From contig NC_068973.1 of assembly GCF_016808095.1 (NCBI RefSeq), forward strand, positions 26,082,077-26,146,076: 64,000 nt of DNA, in the 5' to 3' direction. Of this stretch, positions 50,701 to 62,339 are shown one piece after another. Position 1 is the first letter of the stretch, and each line of letters starts with the position of its first letter. The position numbers were made by a program, and so were the translations under genes. Source of the DNA: Vigna angularis (lineage: Eukaryota; Streptophyta; Magnoliopsida; Fabales; Fabaceae). The notes beneath the pieces are model-generated. The model saw nothing but the letters and a program-made list of their open reading frames with translations. It did not search any database and had not been told where the DNA came from.

Positions 50701-51318
50701 CTCAAAAGAGTAAAGTTGATAAACAAAACATCTATACATATAAACATATATATTAAAGCCCAACAAACTCTATCCTCTGACTCCAATAAAGGTAAGTTAT
50801 CACCTACAGCGTCCTCTGCTTTTACCAATAGGTAATCATTGCAAAGAAATAAAACAAAATACACATAGAAACAAAGCAGGATAAATTAGTATACAAAGAA
50901 ATTATCATAATTCAAAATAACATATCAAGTTTCAATTCAGTGTTTACAACACTATATCAAACATATAATCATGCAAGTAAGTGACTTAGATTCAATTATC
51001 CGGATACAATGTTTTGATACAGACATTAATGAAGGCTTACACCCGTGGTAGCATTTATACTCTGCAACATTATAAACAAGGATTATTCGACCTACTACTC
51101 ATGAGGTTAATCTTTTACTCCTAAGACTCAAAAGTCTAAGGTAAAAACCTTCTGTCATTCTCTTCGCCACATCATTCCTCTCTACTTGAGTTGAATGGTT
51201 GGTAGAATATCAAGATACCTCCTTTCGAAATATTTGTCTATCAAGCATACACCACAACTTTCTCAAAGAGAACCTATCCTCGAGGTTCTTCTCATATCAC
51301 ATATCTTCCATTCTCACA

Positions 51319-51321
<3 letters not shown>

Positions 51322-51351
<30 letters not shown>
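51322..51351. repeat. (TA)n microsatellite
   Basis: Short uninterrupted AT/TA run of about 14 units. Confidence 0.9.
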
Positions 51352-51353
<2 letters not shown>

Positions 51354-51479
51354 TCCAATAAACATTAATATATATCAACAACATAAGTATACTTTAAACC
51401 AGTTCAAACAAAGCATCACTTAGAAAACATTTAAGGAACTAAAAGAAACAGGTGTCGTGAGGTTAATAATCTTTATTTC

Positions 51480-51810
51480 TTTTGAGATAATTAACTATCT
51501 TACTTGATAATCGATTATTCCAGAAAACTCTTCAATAAAAAAGGAACTCTGTCTAAAATAATCGAATACTAGATAGGATAATCGATTATTCCAAAGATAT
51601 TCTAAGCAAAGAAATTTTTTTGACTAAGATAATCAATTATCAGATAGGATGATTGATTATTTTAGAGAGTTTTGAAGAAAAGAAATTTTTTTGACTGAGA
51701 TAATCGATTATCAGATAGGATAATTGATTATTTCAGAGAGTTTTGAAGAAAAAAAGGAATTCTGACTAAAATAATTGATTATCAGATATGATAATTGACT
51801 ATTTCTGTCA
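51480..51810. repeat. Palindromic TAATCGATTA repeat block
   Basis: About nine copies of GATAATCGATTATC and variants (GATAATCAATTATC, GATGATTGATTATT, ATAATTGATTATC), usually in pairs joined by 'agatagga' and separated by about 55 bases containing 'agaaatttttttgact'. The same palindrome occurs in the copia-linked repeats near 1120-1260 and 3290-3430. Confidence 0.85.
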
Positions 51811-52770
51811 ATTTTTGACAGCTACCTAATTTTCTGGTATGGTTGTACCTAAGACTCATCCAAATGACCAAAGTGGTATCCTTCACACTATAATTAATCC
51901 AAAAACATGTTTATGACCATAATTGAATATCATTTTGCTCTTTTGGTCAAGAATAAGATGTATCAAATCAAATCATCATTCTAAAAACCATATACCATAT
52001 TTTACACATTTCAAATCAAAATTTTGCTGACCTAAGTGGCCAAACAAATCTTAAATGGGATAAAAAAAACTCCAACCATCAAGTTTCTTCCCAAAATAAC
52101 TTCCTTAGAAAATCATCTATCAAACCCTCATTTTTGACCGACATTTTTCTTTAATCTATTATTAGACCAAGGTTCAACAACACTTAATCCAATCAAGATA
52201 ACTAATCTTATCATTATAAATTCCCAAGACTCAAGCATAAACGTAATAAATCATCTAGGCACAAAATACATCAAATTCCACTCAACATACCTACTTTATC
52301 AAGTAAGTCAACATATCAAGTTTCACAAATCAATTCAATTTCATAAAGCAACTACCATACCATCATACAATCATCAGTTAAGATGTGTTTCTAAAATCTC
52401 TCCCATAGCTCCACAAACTCTATCTGCTTCTACAAACCACAACAACTTGATCAGAGCATACCTCTATTACCATTAGAGAAAACTCAAACTGCAAATTAGA
52501 GAGGGACATAGAGACATGTAAAATACCTTAATCAAGAAAACAATAGAAATTAACTTACTCTTTAACGAAACTTGATCGGCTAGAAACAAGGATCTCGTCT
52601 CAAAGATTCCTCAAGCAGTCTATGATCTTCAAACAGATGAGTAGATGATTATGTATTTTAAAGAGAAGGTAGATAAATCTTAAAGAAAAGAGTTTTAGTG
52701 AGATAAAATTTTTTAGATAATGAAACTCCTTAATATAAAATTCTATTTATGCTTTTATTATTTTTAAATT

Positions 52771-53500
52771 AAAATAATAAAATACATTATTTAAAAAAGT
52801 CTATTATATTTAAAACATTCTATCACATATTTGATTTTTTTTAGGATATTTCCATTTAAAGTAAATAATAAATTTTAAAAATTCAAATATATTGAAAGTC
52901 CAATAACATTCTTTAATTATTTATCTTAATATAATAAAAGTCTAATAATATTCTTTAATTATCTATCTTAATTTAAATAATTTGTTTTCTCAATAGGAAG
53001 ACTCATACTTAACACAAAAACTAAATAACATTATAATATAAAATATATATTAATATACTTAAGATTTTATAATTAAATTCAATTATAAATTTATTTATAA
53101 AATAGATAAAAATTATTTATAATAAAATTGAAAATTGTATTTATATTTAATTTATAATTATAAAAATAAATAATAATAATAATTTTATTATTTTTTAATA
53201 TTAAGATATATAATTTGATTGGTTCAATAAGATAAATTATTTACTTATTTAATTCTTATTATGTCCTGAATAAAAAGAAGTTGTTATGGTTATTTTATGT
53301 TTAATTAATTAAATAAATCTGTAATAAATTAATTAATTCATCCAATGATATGTTCACGGTGATTAATACAGTCATTATATAGTCTGACTTGTATAATTGT
53401 TTGATAGAAACGTAACATCACTAGTTTTGGTAAAATGAATTTTAAATCACTTGAAGAATTTTAAATATTTATCTCATGACACAATAAAATTGATTAGTAT
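52771..53500. other. AT-rich intergenic sequence
   Basis: No gene seen. A 50-base word ('aataaaagtctaataatattct'-like) is repeated near 52885 and 52930. Confidence 0.4.
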
Positions 53501-53732
53501 TAAACTTAACAGGGTTCTTATCTTGGTAGATGGTATAAAACTAGAACTGCAGTTATGGAATCAGCAACAAGAAGAAGAATAATGCATCAAAATTTAACTT
53601 CCGATATTTTCAAGTTTCTGCGAAACACTGTTAGATGAACCCCATACGCGGCTTTCTCAAGAACATAACTAGTGATAAAAATAAATTGAATTGAATTTAA
53701 ACGAATTGAGACCAGAGACGGAAGGATTCCAT

Positions 53733-53990
53733 CTAACAGGGCAAGATAGTTTCAAAACAGTGTATCCCATCCAACTCCGGCGCAAATCTGGGTCTCAAAC
53801 GGGTCGGGTTTTGTTTTGTTGTAGAGGCCGGTGATGGATTCAGATATTTTCTGGTGGTTTCGGGCTCAGCGGTGGAAGAAATGCCTTTTGTGACAGGCTT
53901 GGAAGACAATTCCTTCTTGGGGCCCGTGCCCAAAGAAAAACCCCACTTCTGGCCTTGCACGATCTCGAAGTGGCTGAACATAGACATCAT
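53733..53990 (-). CDS. Small protein of 85 residues with FAPELDGIHCFE C-terminus, copy 2
   Basis: A single-exon frame from ATG at 53990: MSMFSHFEIVQGQKWGFSLG at the N-terminus, a polar middle, and LRPRFAPELDGIHCFETIL at the end. It is the duplicate of 47785-48045. Similarity continues beyond the frame on both sides: 'tagaactgcagttatgg' downstream, and the TATA box and W-box-like element upstream, so a segment of roughly 0.8 kb was copied. The middle (about 26-62) has changed most. No domain of known function is recognised. Expression is plausible because the promoter came along. Confidence 0.82.
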   Translation of the reverse strand: MMSMFSHFEIVQGQKWGFSLGTGPKKELSSKPVTKGISSTAEPETTRKYLNPSPASTTKQNPTRLRPRFAPELDGIHCFETILPC

Positions 53991-54112
53991 ATGGTGATGT
54001 TGTTAAGGTTTGCGGATATAAAAAAACTGGTTAAGGAAGTGGTCGACTTGTGTGTTATTGTTCTGCTAAGGTGGTTGTTGTGTTGTCTGCAATTGTACTA
54101 AACGATGAGGAG

Positions 54113-54120
54113 TATTTATA
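54113..54120 (-). promoter_or_regulatory. TATA box of the 85-residue gene
   Basis: TATAAATA on the minus strand, about 123 bases upstream of the ATG at 53990, in the same context as the box before the duplicate at 48142-48149. Confidence 0.7.
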
Positions 54121-54208
54121 TTGAATGAGACGAAAGGGTGCTTTAGAAATGGTGGAGGAGTCTGGTAGAAGTTTGTGTGGTTGACACGCAGTTGAATCAT
54201 TTACTCGT

Positions 54209-54232
54209 TCAACCTTCACCTCCGTTTGACTC
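54209..54232. promoter_or_regulatory. Conserved upstream element with W-box-like TTGACT
   Basis: The words 'caaccttcacctcc' and 'tttgactc' correspond to the element at 48286-48310 upstream of the duplicate gene. TTGACT fits the WRKY-binding core. Confidence 0.45.
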
Positions 54233-54539
54233 AGTAATGGTAAGCCGAGTTTGATTCAATTCAATTTTCCATAACTTTCTTGACTCTTCTCCACACGCGC
54301 TTCAACTCCAACTATGTCATCTTTTTATTTTATTACATCACACAAATAAAGTGTTGTTAGTACAATAGGATAATTGTTCACAATTGGATTGTTTTTAAGA
54401 CTTTTTTTTTTTTCTGACATAACACATGTTAGATTTTAAGTTAGATTTTAAATTACGAACGTAGCATACTGTTCCTTAAAATTACACAGATAGCATGATT
54501 TTTCTTAGTTCGGAATTCGGTTTTTCGAAAAGACTTTGT

Positions 54540-56454
54540 TATCCTTTTTTACAAGTTTGAGTTAAAATTCAGTTTTTTAGAAAGAGGGGGTGATGCATCA
54601 AGTGTAGTTGAGTGAAAGAGGGTAGCAAGTGTTATGAGAATTCAAGATCTGATGAATGCAAGTGAAGAAGATATGATGTTGTTCTTTCATGGGTTTAAGG
54701 TGTGATCGCAAGTGAAAGTTTGATGGTTTAAATTCGTTTTGAGTGGTTATAGTCTTCAAAAGAAGAGTTGTGTTTAGAGAAGGAGAACCATTGGTTATGC
54801 ATTAGAAAGTTGATCAAGTTATAGATGTGAAGATGAAGGGTTGTAGAAGCCGGAAGAATTTAACAAGGATAAGTGGAGTTCACTTTAGAATAATGTCTAA
54901 AGCAGAACCGATGTTAGTAATATTTTGGATGGTTCCTATTGATGTGGTGTAGTAACAGAGGAAGGTAGAAGTTTGGTTAGAGCAATAGTGTTTTTGGGAC
55001 TCTGTATAATTGTAAGGGAGTATGTTTTCATAGAATAGAAACAAGGTTGGGGAAATAAATGACAAGGTTATTGTGGAAGAGAAGAGTTATAAGGATTGTT
55101 ACAATATCATAGCAGTTCGAAATGAAGTCCTAGAGAGAGATCGTTTCGGGTTACAGTTGGTGTGAAGAGAATATCCGGTAAACAGAGGAGTAAGCAAGTA
55201 TGAGAATCAGAGTAGCGTAGCGTATGATAGTGGATAGGTTCTTATCAGTAAGTGGTGTGGGCAAAGCGTTCTATTAATCATGGATTGGTGGTTTGTGAGA
55301 GATGAGTTTCTTTGAAACAATATTGGTGTTGTTATATGAATATGAGTCGGGAGTGTTTGGTAATCCTCAAGAGTTAGAAATGAGTTGGGTATGGAAGAAT
55401 TAGGTATCAGGCAGAAAAGATAAGTGAGTCTACGGTTTCAAGCTGAAAGGTCAACTTTAAAAGTGAGGAAGTATTTATGGATTTGAAGAATGGGTCAGTG
55501 AACGAAGGAAATGAGTTGAGCTATGGTTTTGAGCTGTAGTGGCAATCTAGAGGTAAGAAAATGTTAACAGATAGTTTGAACAAAGAGAAGATTTAGGTTC
55601 TTGGTTTGATAGGGATTAAGTGTAAATTGGTTGAAGAATACGAAGATTTGGAGTCTGTAATGAAGTTTATAAAGTGATTTCATTAGTATAGTTGAAGTAC
55701 TATAACTAGTGGGTTTCCTAAAATGGTTGAGAAAGCGCAGTGTGGATAATCCTAGTTTGAGATGTATCATAAGTTGGCTGGATACTGATCAAGCTAGTGA
55801 TCGCAAGTTGAGGTGGTTGCAGATCTAAGTGTGATGGAGAGAAATGGGTCATGAAATGCATATGGTCCAGTTTGACAAGTTGAAGGAGTGAAGATGAAGT
55901 GTTCACTTTGTTTTGGGAAATTGCAAAAGAGAAGAGTTTATTTCGGATAATGAGATAGGATAGTTGGAAACTATGCTACTCAAGAGTGGAGATTAGTAAA
56001 ACAAGGTGAAGCCCCCAAATGTCAGTAGTTGAAGGTAATAAAGAGCATATTAGTTAGTAGTTGGATCAGAAGTGGTAACATGATGGTTATTAGAATAAAC
56101 ATGAGGAGGTATAAGAGTATCAGTCAAGGTTTTATCTGAAGTGAAGACTAGTGGAAGATAGATGAAGGGTTGGCGGTGTGGCAGACAATAGGGTTGGTTA
56201 TGAGAAAGAAAGGTTCTCAAAAAGCTCAGGTGTAGTAGTTCAGAGTTGTTTTAAGGTTAATGGCTAGACCAATCTACACTATTTAACACTAGAGTATTTT
56301 AACACAGAGGTAAGGTTTTCTTGTCAGCCAGGTTGTTGGGGAGTAGTATCTTTGTCAAGTAGGGATTTGAAATAGAAAATGTGATGAGAGTAGGTTGTTC
56401 CTTCTAGCTGATAAGTGAATTTTCGAGGTTGAAATTTTTTGATGTTGGGGAGAA
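54540..56454 (+). mobile_element. Decayed 3' internal region of a Tekay-like gypsy element
   Basis: Lies directly before the LTR at 56455 and ends 'tttcgaggttgaaatttttt', then 'gatgttggggagaatg'. This is the usual junction of Tekay/Del elements, where the last coding residues and a purine-rich tract meet the LTR. The preceding 1.9 kb is G-rich on this strand and full of stops; no polymerase motif could be recognised. A 5' LTR is not found in the window. Confidence 0.5.
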
Positions 56455-59153
56455 TGTAAAGACCCAGAAAATAGAATAATAGAGTAGATAGAGGTATTAA
56501 AATAACTAAATTGAGCTTTTAAGGTTGAAATACACCAATAGTATAAATAGAAATTTCTAAATACTCAGTTCATTATCTTAAAACTGTTTATCTCTCTAGA
56601 ACCATTATTTCCTAATTTCCCCCTCCCTTCTCTCTAGATTTCTCTCATCTCACTTCATTTGATTCAAAATCATGTTGCGCGTACGACATCCTAGTGTCAA
56701 GGGCTTCCTTTTCCACCGGTCAATTTCGTGTTTAGAGCCGGTAAGTGCGTCTCTCTTTGATTCTTGAAATTTCTGCAATTTCTGGTACATGCAAGCACTC
56801 TTCGGCTTACATGCAAGCACTGTTCGGCTTTGCATGTGTTCATCAACTCTTCATCTGAGTTCTGATTCTGTTTCTGGTTCGGTGGTTGGTTTCCTTTCAC
56901 CGATTCAAAGTCTGTAGGATGTTCTAGGATCACTTGCAGTTTAGCAAAGGTGTGAAGAAGGTTAAAATCTGTCAAGTTATGTTGTGCAATTGAGAGGTAA
57001 GGGAAGCTAGTTAATTTAATTACGATTTTCTGAGTATGAAAATGTTGTTTGATGACCCTACATGTGTATGAAATTGGATTTTTGGTGTGCTCGGCATTGT
57101 CCCATGAACTATCATATTATGTGAACATGTTGATTTGCTTTTTTAGTGTTTTGTTATTGTGCCGTGTGAATTTCTATGAATTGGAGTAGTGAAATTGGGG
57201 AATTTTAGATTGGGTATGGAGTTGGTTGACAGGAAGAGTCTAGACAAGTTGTTTTGGACCTGTTAGAGCTCTTAGAACCTTTAAAAATGTGTAAAAAGTA
57301 GGAAAACAGAGTTTAGGTCTTTGAGTTGTGGATTATGCAGAATTTGAAGAGAAATCTGGTACGAGACTCTTTGGAATGATGTTAGAAAGATTTAGGTACT
57401 CTTGGATAGGTGTAAATGTGTATATGATTCGTGTTTCGAAGATTAGAAGTTTGGAAAAATGTTTAGTTTTGGTAAAATTTGATGTGTTCATAATTCTGCA
57501 GAAGTTTTTGCAGAATTATGTAGAAAACTGAGGGTTTGTTGTTGACCGCTCGGTCATGCGCTGATTGGCCATTCGGCCATATTCAGGTGCTCGGTCATTA
57601 ATTGGGTTCAGTCTCTTTGGAGTCTTACCAGTTCATGACCGTTCGATATTAGGTGTGGGTGGTCTTCCTCTAGTGTTCGGTCTTAACTAAGTTCTACTTC
57701 TGTGGAGTTTTCAGTTAATGACCGGATGGTCTTGCACTAGTACTCGGTTTGGTATTGATGTTCGGTCTTAACTGTGTTCGGCCTCTGATGGGCCTTACCT
57801 GTTAATGATCGTTCGGTCATGCTTTAGTGTTCGGTCCTGAGAGAGTATTCTGTCTAAGTCTAGAGTGTTCGATTTTAAGTGGATACTTTCTCTTGGTAGT
57901 GCTCGGACTTGTATTAGTGTTTTGTCTTTCCCTGGTGATTTGGTCCTTAATAGTGTTCAGACATTTCCTTAACCTTACTGAGTATGGACCGTTCGGTCCT
58001 ATTTTGTGGATAGTGAAGACCGCTCGGTCTTACACTAAGTGTTCGGTTTAAGTTCTTAGCATTCGGGCCAAGATCTAAGTGTTCGGTTGCTATAGTGTTT
58101 GATCCTCAAATTGTATTTTTCTCATGTTTGAGCCTTATTCTTCAAATTGACCGTTCGGTCATATTTATGTGTGATAGTCATTACCGATCGATTCTATACT
58201 GGGATAGTGAGAAACCGTTCGGTCATATTTATGTGTGATAGTCATTACCGATCGATTCTATACTGGGATAGTGAGAAACCGTTCGGTCTCCAACATTCAT
58301 AGGGTGTTCGGCCTTGTCTATAGGTTGTGTTGATCTTTCAAGTTCGGTTGTGCTCGAGTGTGGTAGTGGTTTTAGTATTCGGTTTGATTTTACTTAAATG
58401 TGTTATGAATGAAGGAATATGATGGCATTAAAGTATGATGTGACTTATATCAATTGGATATGAACGAGTGTTCCAAGGAGGAATATCTCAGGGATGATTA
58501 TTGAATGGTAAAGTATGAATGTGGTTATGCTTAGCTCGCGTTTATCCTGATATTCTGTGATTACTCATTCTCCCGTAGAAATGAGTAACTCATGTGTGAG
58601 AGTGGCAGGAGGTCCTACTCCATAAGGTGAACTTGGGCTAGGTATAACAGACTAACCTCGGTGGCAGCTGTTGAGGGCATCCCAGCTACTACACCATCCG
58701 GGTGCAAAAACGTCGTAGCTACACAATTCATACAGTCTGGACAGTCAAAGTAAAAGTGGTCGGTCATTGCATGTATTATACGTACGGTCATTACTGGAAA
58801 TGTATGTTTGGTTGTTGCATGATTGACATGTTGGTTTTTGTTTACTCTTATGTTTGTCTGAAGTATATGTTATCATAGTTAATTAAATTACACTAGCCTA
58901 CCCTTGCTTTTCTGTGGTTTGTTGTTATATGTTGTTATTCTTTTGCGATGATCACCTTGATGGTGTGAGCTTAGGGATGCAGTGTTTTCCGTGGAGCCGT
59001 CGAAGGGGAAAAAGCCAAGCTTGTAGAATAGGTAGTTATTTTTTTTACTCTGGAGAAAATTTTTATTCACCAAATTTGTAGTTTTTGTTTTATCATTATG
59101 CATGTAATGTTTCATTTTAGTAATTTTTACATTACTAAATTTGGGATGTTACA
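56455..59153 (+). mobile_element. Tekay-like LTR of 2.7 kb
   Basis: Starts TGTAAAGACCCAG and ends TTTGGGATGTTACA, both typical for this lineage. TATAAATA is at 56542-56549, followed by a pyrimidine-rich leader. A direct repeat 'acatgcaagcactcttcggc' / 'acatgcaagcactgttcggc' is at about 56787-56830. The block at 57540-58400 has many ACCGTTCGGTC words. A conserved segment 'gcatcccagctactacacca' is near 58678. The 3' flank begins TTAGT; with no 5' LTR in view no target duplication can be tested. Confidence 0.75.
57540..58400. repeat. ACCGTTCGGT palindrome block inside the LTR
   Basis: At least nine copies of GACCGTTCGGTC or one-base variants (57544, 57650, 57808, 57978, 58018, 58149, 58213, 58277) plus many half copies (TGTTCGGTC). 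Within it a 64-base unit is duplicated in tandem, starting at 58150 and 58214 and with the start of a third at 58278. Confidence 0.85.
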
Positions 59154-59266
59154 TTAGTAGTGATCCAGATAATTGATTTCAGATATAATTTATTATTTAA
59201 TTTTTATTTAATTGAAATGAAGGAGAATAATTTTTTTAAGACAAATATAAGTTTTATTCAATGAAT

Positions 59267-61997
59267 TTAATGATGGGATGTGGATCCACTAATGCCAGGA
59301 TTGTGAGGACAATGATTTCGTGTGTGGCTTGGGGTTTGACAGTATGAGCAATTTTATGGGTGTGGTTGTTCCCTAATATCCATTTCAGTCCTGATTATGG
59401 ATGATTTTGGTCGACCCTTTGCATTCCTTATTGTGGCTGGATAAGGCCAAATTTTAGTGCCTTGGTATGGTGGCCAATATTCTTCATGTCATAGCTCCCC
59501 AAACATATTATTATACACTTTCATGATGACATCCAACCTATAGTAGAGACTGATGTAAATGTTAAAGTTGTGATGAGCATGTTTGCAAGCTGCTAAGACA
59601 TGTGACACAGTAGATGAATCTTTTGAAACATGCCAAAATCACACCATCGTTCATCCAATCTGCCAATAAATTTTCCTGCAAGTCGTATTTCTCTTGGGTT
59701 TACCATCTCCTCGACTCTGAATCTTGTTGTATTTCTATCAAATTCAACAACCCTGTGGGTGTTTGATTTCGAATCACCATCCTGTAGGACCTTCGTGGCA
59801 TTTTCAGAATAGACATGACCAACACTTATCATTGCAGTTATTTGTTTCCCTCTTTCTGTGAAAAAGGCGTTGCATCTTGTGCAGAGGAGATTGGTAAATT
59901 TCTTGCCTTCTTTAGGACTGAGTTAATTGCTTCGGCTAGATTTGTTGTTAGATAACCCCATCTTTTGTCTTCATCATACGCAAGTGTGAATTGTTGTCTT
60001 GGAATTTGATCAATCCAAGCTGCTGCTTCAGGATAGTTTTCCCTAATGATATTGTAGTAATAGTTACATCGCGGCTCAGTCATTACATATGCTGCAAAAA
60101 TATTTAAGAAAATAATAATGATTACGGATAACGAAGAATAATAAAGACTACATTTATTAATTGTTAAAATTTGTAAAAATGAAGTAATTACCCATGTTGA
60201 CAAGGTTCTTCTTCAAACTTGTATCCCTGAATCTTTGGGTGAAATTTTGTGCAATGTGTCGAATGCAATAGACATGCACACATTGCCCTTTTGTCCACCC
60301 ACTGGTCGGTCTGTTGAATGTTGCACTAATAGAGTTGTGGCGATCCGAAATTAAGCATAAGTTTTGTTGAGGTGTGACATGTCTCCTAAGGTTTTTTAGG
60401 AAAAACAACCAAGCGTCTGTTGTTTCACCCTCAACTATAGCAAAAGCAATGGGGAGTATGTTGTTTCTCCCATCTTGTGCCACAACCACCAGAAGAGTCC
60501 CCCTATATCTTCCGTACAGGAATGTTCCGTCCACTTGCACCAACGGTTTGCAATATGGGAATCCATCAACACAAGGTTTGAAGGTCCAAAAAAGTCTTTT
60601 GAAATATTGTTGGTTTTGGCGGGCCTCCTGGCCATCAATAATTGGTTATGTTTTCAGTTTGTACATAAAACCAGGAAGAAAAGTTTGCATGGCTTTCAGT
60701 AAGCATGGCAATTTGTTGAACGATTCTTCCCAATTTCCATACACATGTTCAATTGCATGTTGTTTAGCCAACCAAGCCTTTCTGTAGGATGTAGTGTACC
60801 CCATAGAGGTCTTGATGGAAGCAATAATTGTTGCAATTGGTGTGGATGGGTCAGATTCGACCATCTCACGTATGTGATGGGAAATGATATGTGATCCCAG
60901 CCTATTGTGATCTTGTGTAATGAGTTGCGAAGCACATGTGTGGGCACCATCAATTTTTCTTATTTCCGAGACTTGATCTCGTGTACGAAGGATGGCTTGA
61001 CAGTTCCATGGACGTTGTTGATGTACACATTGCACCCTCAACCTTGTTGTGTTAGAATGTGTCGTTTTGTATGTACAATGGTTTTGTATGTGAAATGTGT
61101 TTAGAGCATCGATGACTTGTTCCTTGGTTTGGAATCTCATTCCTTGAGTCAATGTTCCAGGTTGATGGTCGATAGTGTCATGCAAAACCGAATGGTGATC
61201 ATATGCATGAGGATATTGTTGTAGACGCGAGGGAAATTCTTCATACCATTGGAAGTGTTAGGGTGGGTTATAGGGTTGTTGTTGTTGTTGTTGTGTGGAG
61301 GGGATATCTAAGTTTTGTTGTTCATCATGATCGTGTTGGCTTAGGATTTCATCCTCATCTTCACTAAATGGATCTAATGACGATGAAGGTAAGCCTACTA
61401 TTTCATTTTCTTGTAAAGAAGGAGGCGATAAGGGTTCTGTGTTTTGATGTGGGAGATATTGGAAAAGTTGTGAGCTGGATTGACCGGTTAATAGTTCAGT
61501 GTATGACTGTATGTCATTTTGTCATTCCCCTAAATATGTGTTGTTAAGGTCACAAGAGTGATGTGTGGGTTGGGTAAGTGAGGGTGGTTCATCTTGGTTA
61601 GATTGTGTTCCAAAATTCGGTAAGGAAGATGAAATAGTTGTAGTATAGATGGAATAGTTGTAGTATAGGTGGAACAAATTTGTATGCATGATAAAATTGG
61701 GTTTGCCTCTGTCATGTCGATTGCACCTTCCAAGTCATCGTCATCTTGAATCTGAGTTGTTGTGAAGGTGATATGTCTCCCAAATATTTGAGTTGGAAAT
61801 CTAAAGTGGAGGATTGGAGGTGGACGGGTTGGATCTCTATTAGACTTTTGCAATAGTATCTGTATTAATCTGGACAACGTAAAACCTCTGTGAATGCAAA
61901 TCATGATTTTAGTGTCTGATGTAAATAGAACACCACTTTCAGGATCAGGAACAATGTCACCATCATCGTAGATGCATGCATAGATGAAAGCTACCAT
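59267..61997 (-). pseudogene. Mutator-like (MULE) transposase with PB1-like N-terminus, broken
   Basis: Read on the minus strand. A PB1-like domain starts at the ATG at 61997 (MVAFIYACIYDDGDIVPD, DDDDLEGAI near 61720). An acidic and glutamine-rich linker follows (about 61505-61200, QQQQQQ). The Mutator DNA-binding domain is at 61140-60900 (FQTKEQVIDAL, WNCQAILR, IDGAHTCAS). The transposase core runs from 60590 (KPLVQVDGTFLYGRYRG, AIVEGETTDAWLFFL, CLISDRH). A 100-base GT-AG intron (60191-60092) sits between LVNM and AYVMTEP. Then come TTNLAEAINSVLKKARNLP, a SWIM motif with F for its second C (WCDFGMFQ), YWPPYQGTKIWP with GRPKSS, and a zinc knuckle CQTPSHTRNHC near 59300. Faults: a frameshift near 61640, TGA near 61507, TAA near 61258, TAA at 60648-60646, a frameshift near 59880 and others. 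Recently decayed, not functional. Confidence 0.85.
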
Positions 61998-62079
61998 TTG
62001 AAGTTGTGGTAGAAGATGATTTCCAGGAAAGTGCACATTAAAAAACCAATTAGATCATTATCCATGTTATAGAACTTAG

Positions 62080-62325
62080 AAACCGTTAATTCATTAATCG
62101 GGTTTCGAAAACCATTAGAGCATTGAACTGGGTTTCGAAAACCATTAGAGCATTAAATGGATTTTGAAAACCGTTAGATGATTAATCGGTTTTTGAAAAC
62201 CATCAGATTCGTTAAACGGGTTTTGAAAACCCTGAGATAATTCAATGGTTTTTGAAAACCATTACAACGTTAACCAGGTTTCGAAAACCGGTTTTGTTAA
62301 AGCGTTAAAAGAGAAAACGGTTTAC
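62080..62325. repeat. 30-bp tandem repeat with GGTTTTCGAAAACC core
   Basis: Seven or eight units start near 62101, 62131, 62160, 62188, 62218, 62248 and 62278. Each has a palindromic GGTTTCGAAAACC or GGTTTTTGAAAACC core, then 'attaga' or a variant, then 'ttaa'. The block lies 80 to 330 bases upstream of the MULE start codon at 61997. Confidence 0.88.
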
Positions 62326-62339
62326 CAAACTCGTTTAAC

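Larger units (their letters stand above)
50750..52770 (-). mobile_element. Tekay-like LTR remnant with TAATCGATTA repeat block
   Basis: Read on the minus strand it has the same order as the LTR at 56455-59153: a CATAAATAGAA TATA region (about 52735), a pyrimidine-rich leader, a long AT-rich body, a block of short palindromes (51480-51810), a segment with 'aggataggttctct' and 'accacgggtgtaagcc', and then its end. In the other LTR the matching words are 'ggaggaatatctca' and 'accatccgggtgcaa'. No partner LTR, primer site or target duplication was found, so this is a solo or truncated copy with approximate edges. Confidence 0.5.

Noticed and set aside
51480..51810. CRISPR-like array of regular repeats
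   Set aside because: The units are degenerate palindromes of uneven spacing within an LTR of a plant genome.
59838..60203. Independent small gene for the AYVMTEP...NLAEAINS segment
   Set aside because: It is the exon after the MULE intron, in frame with the transposase core.
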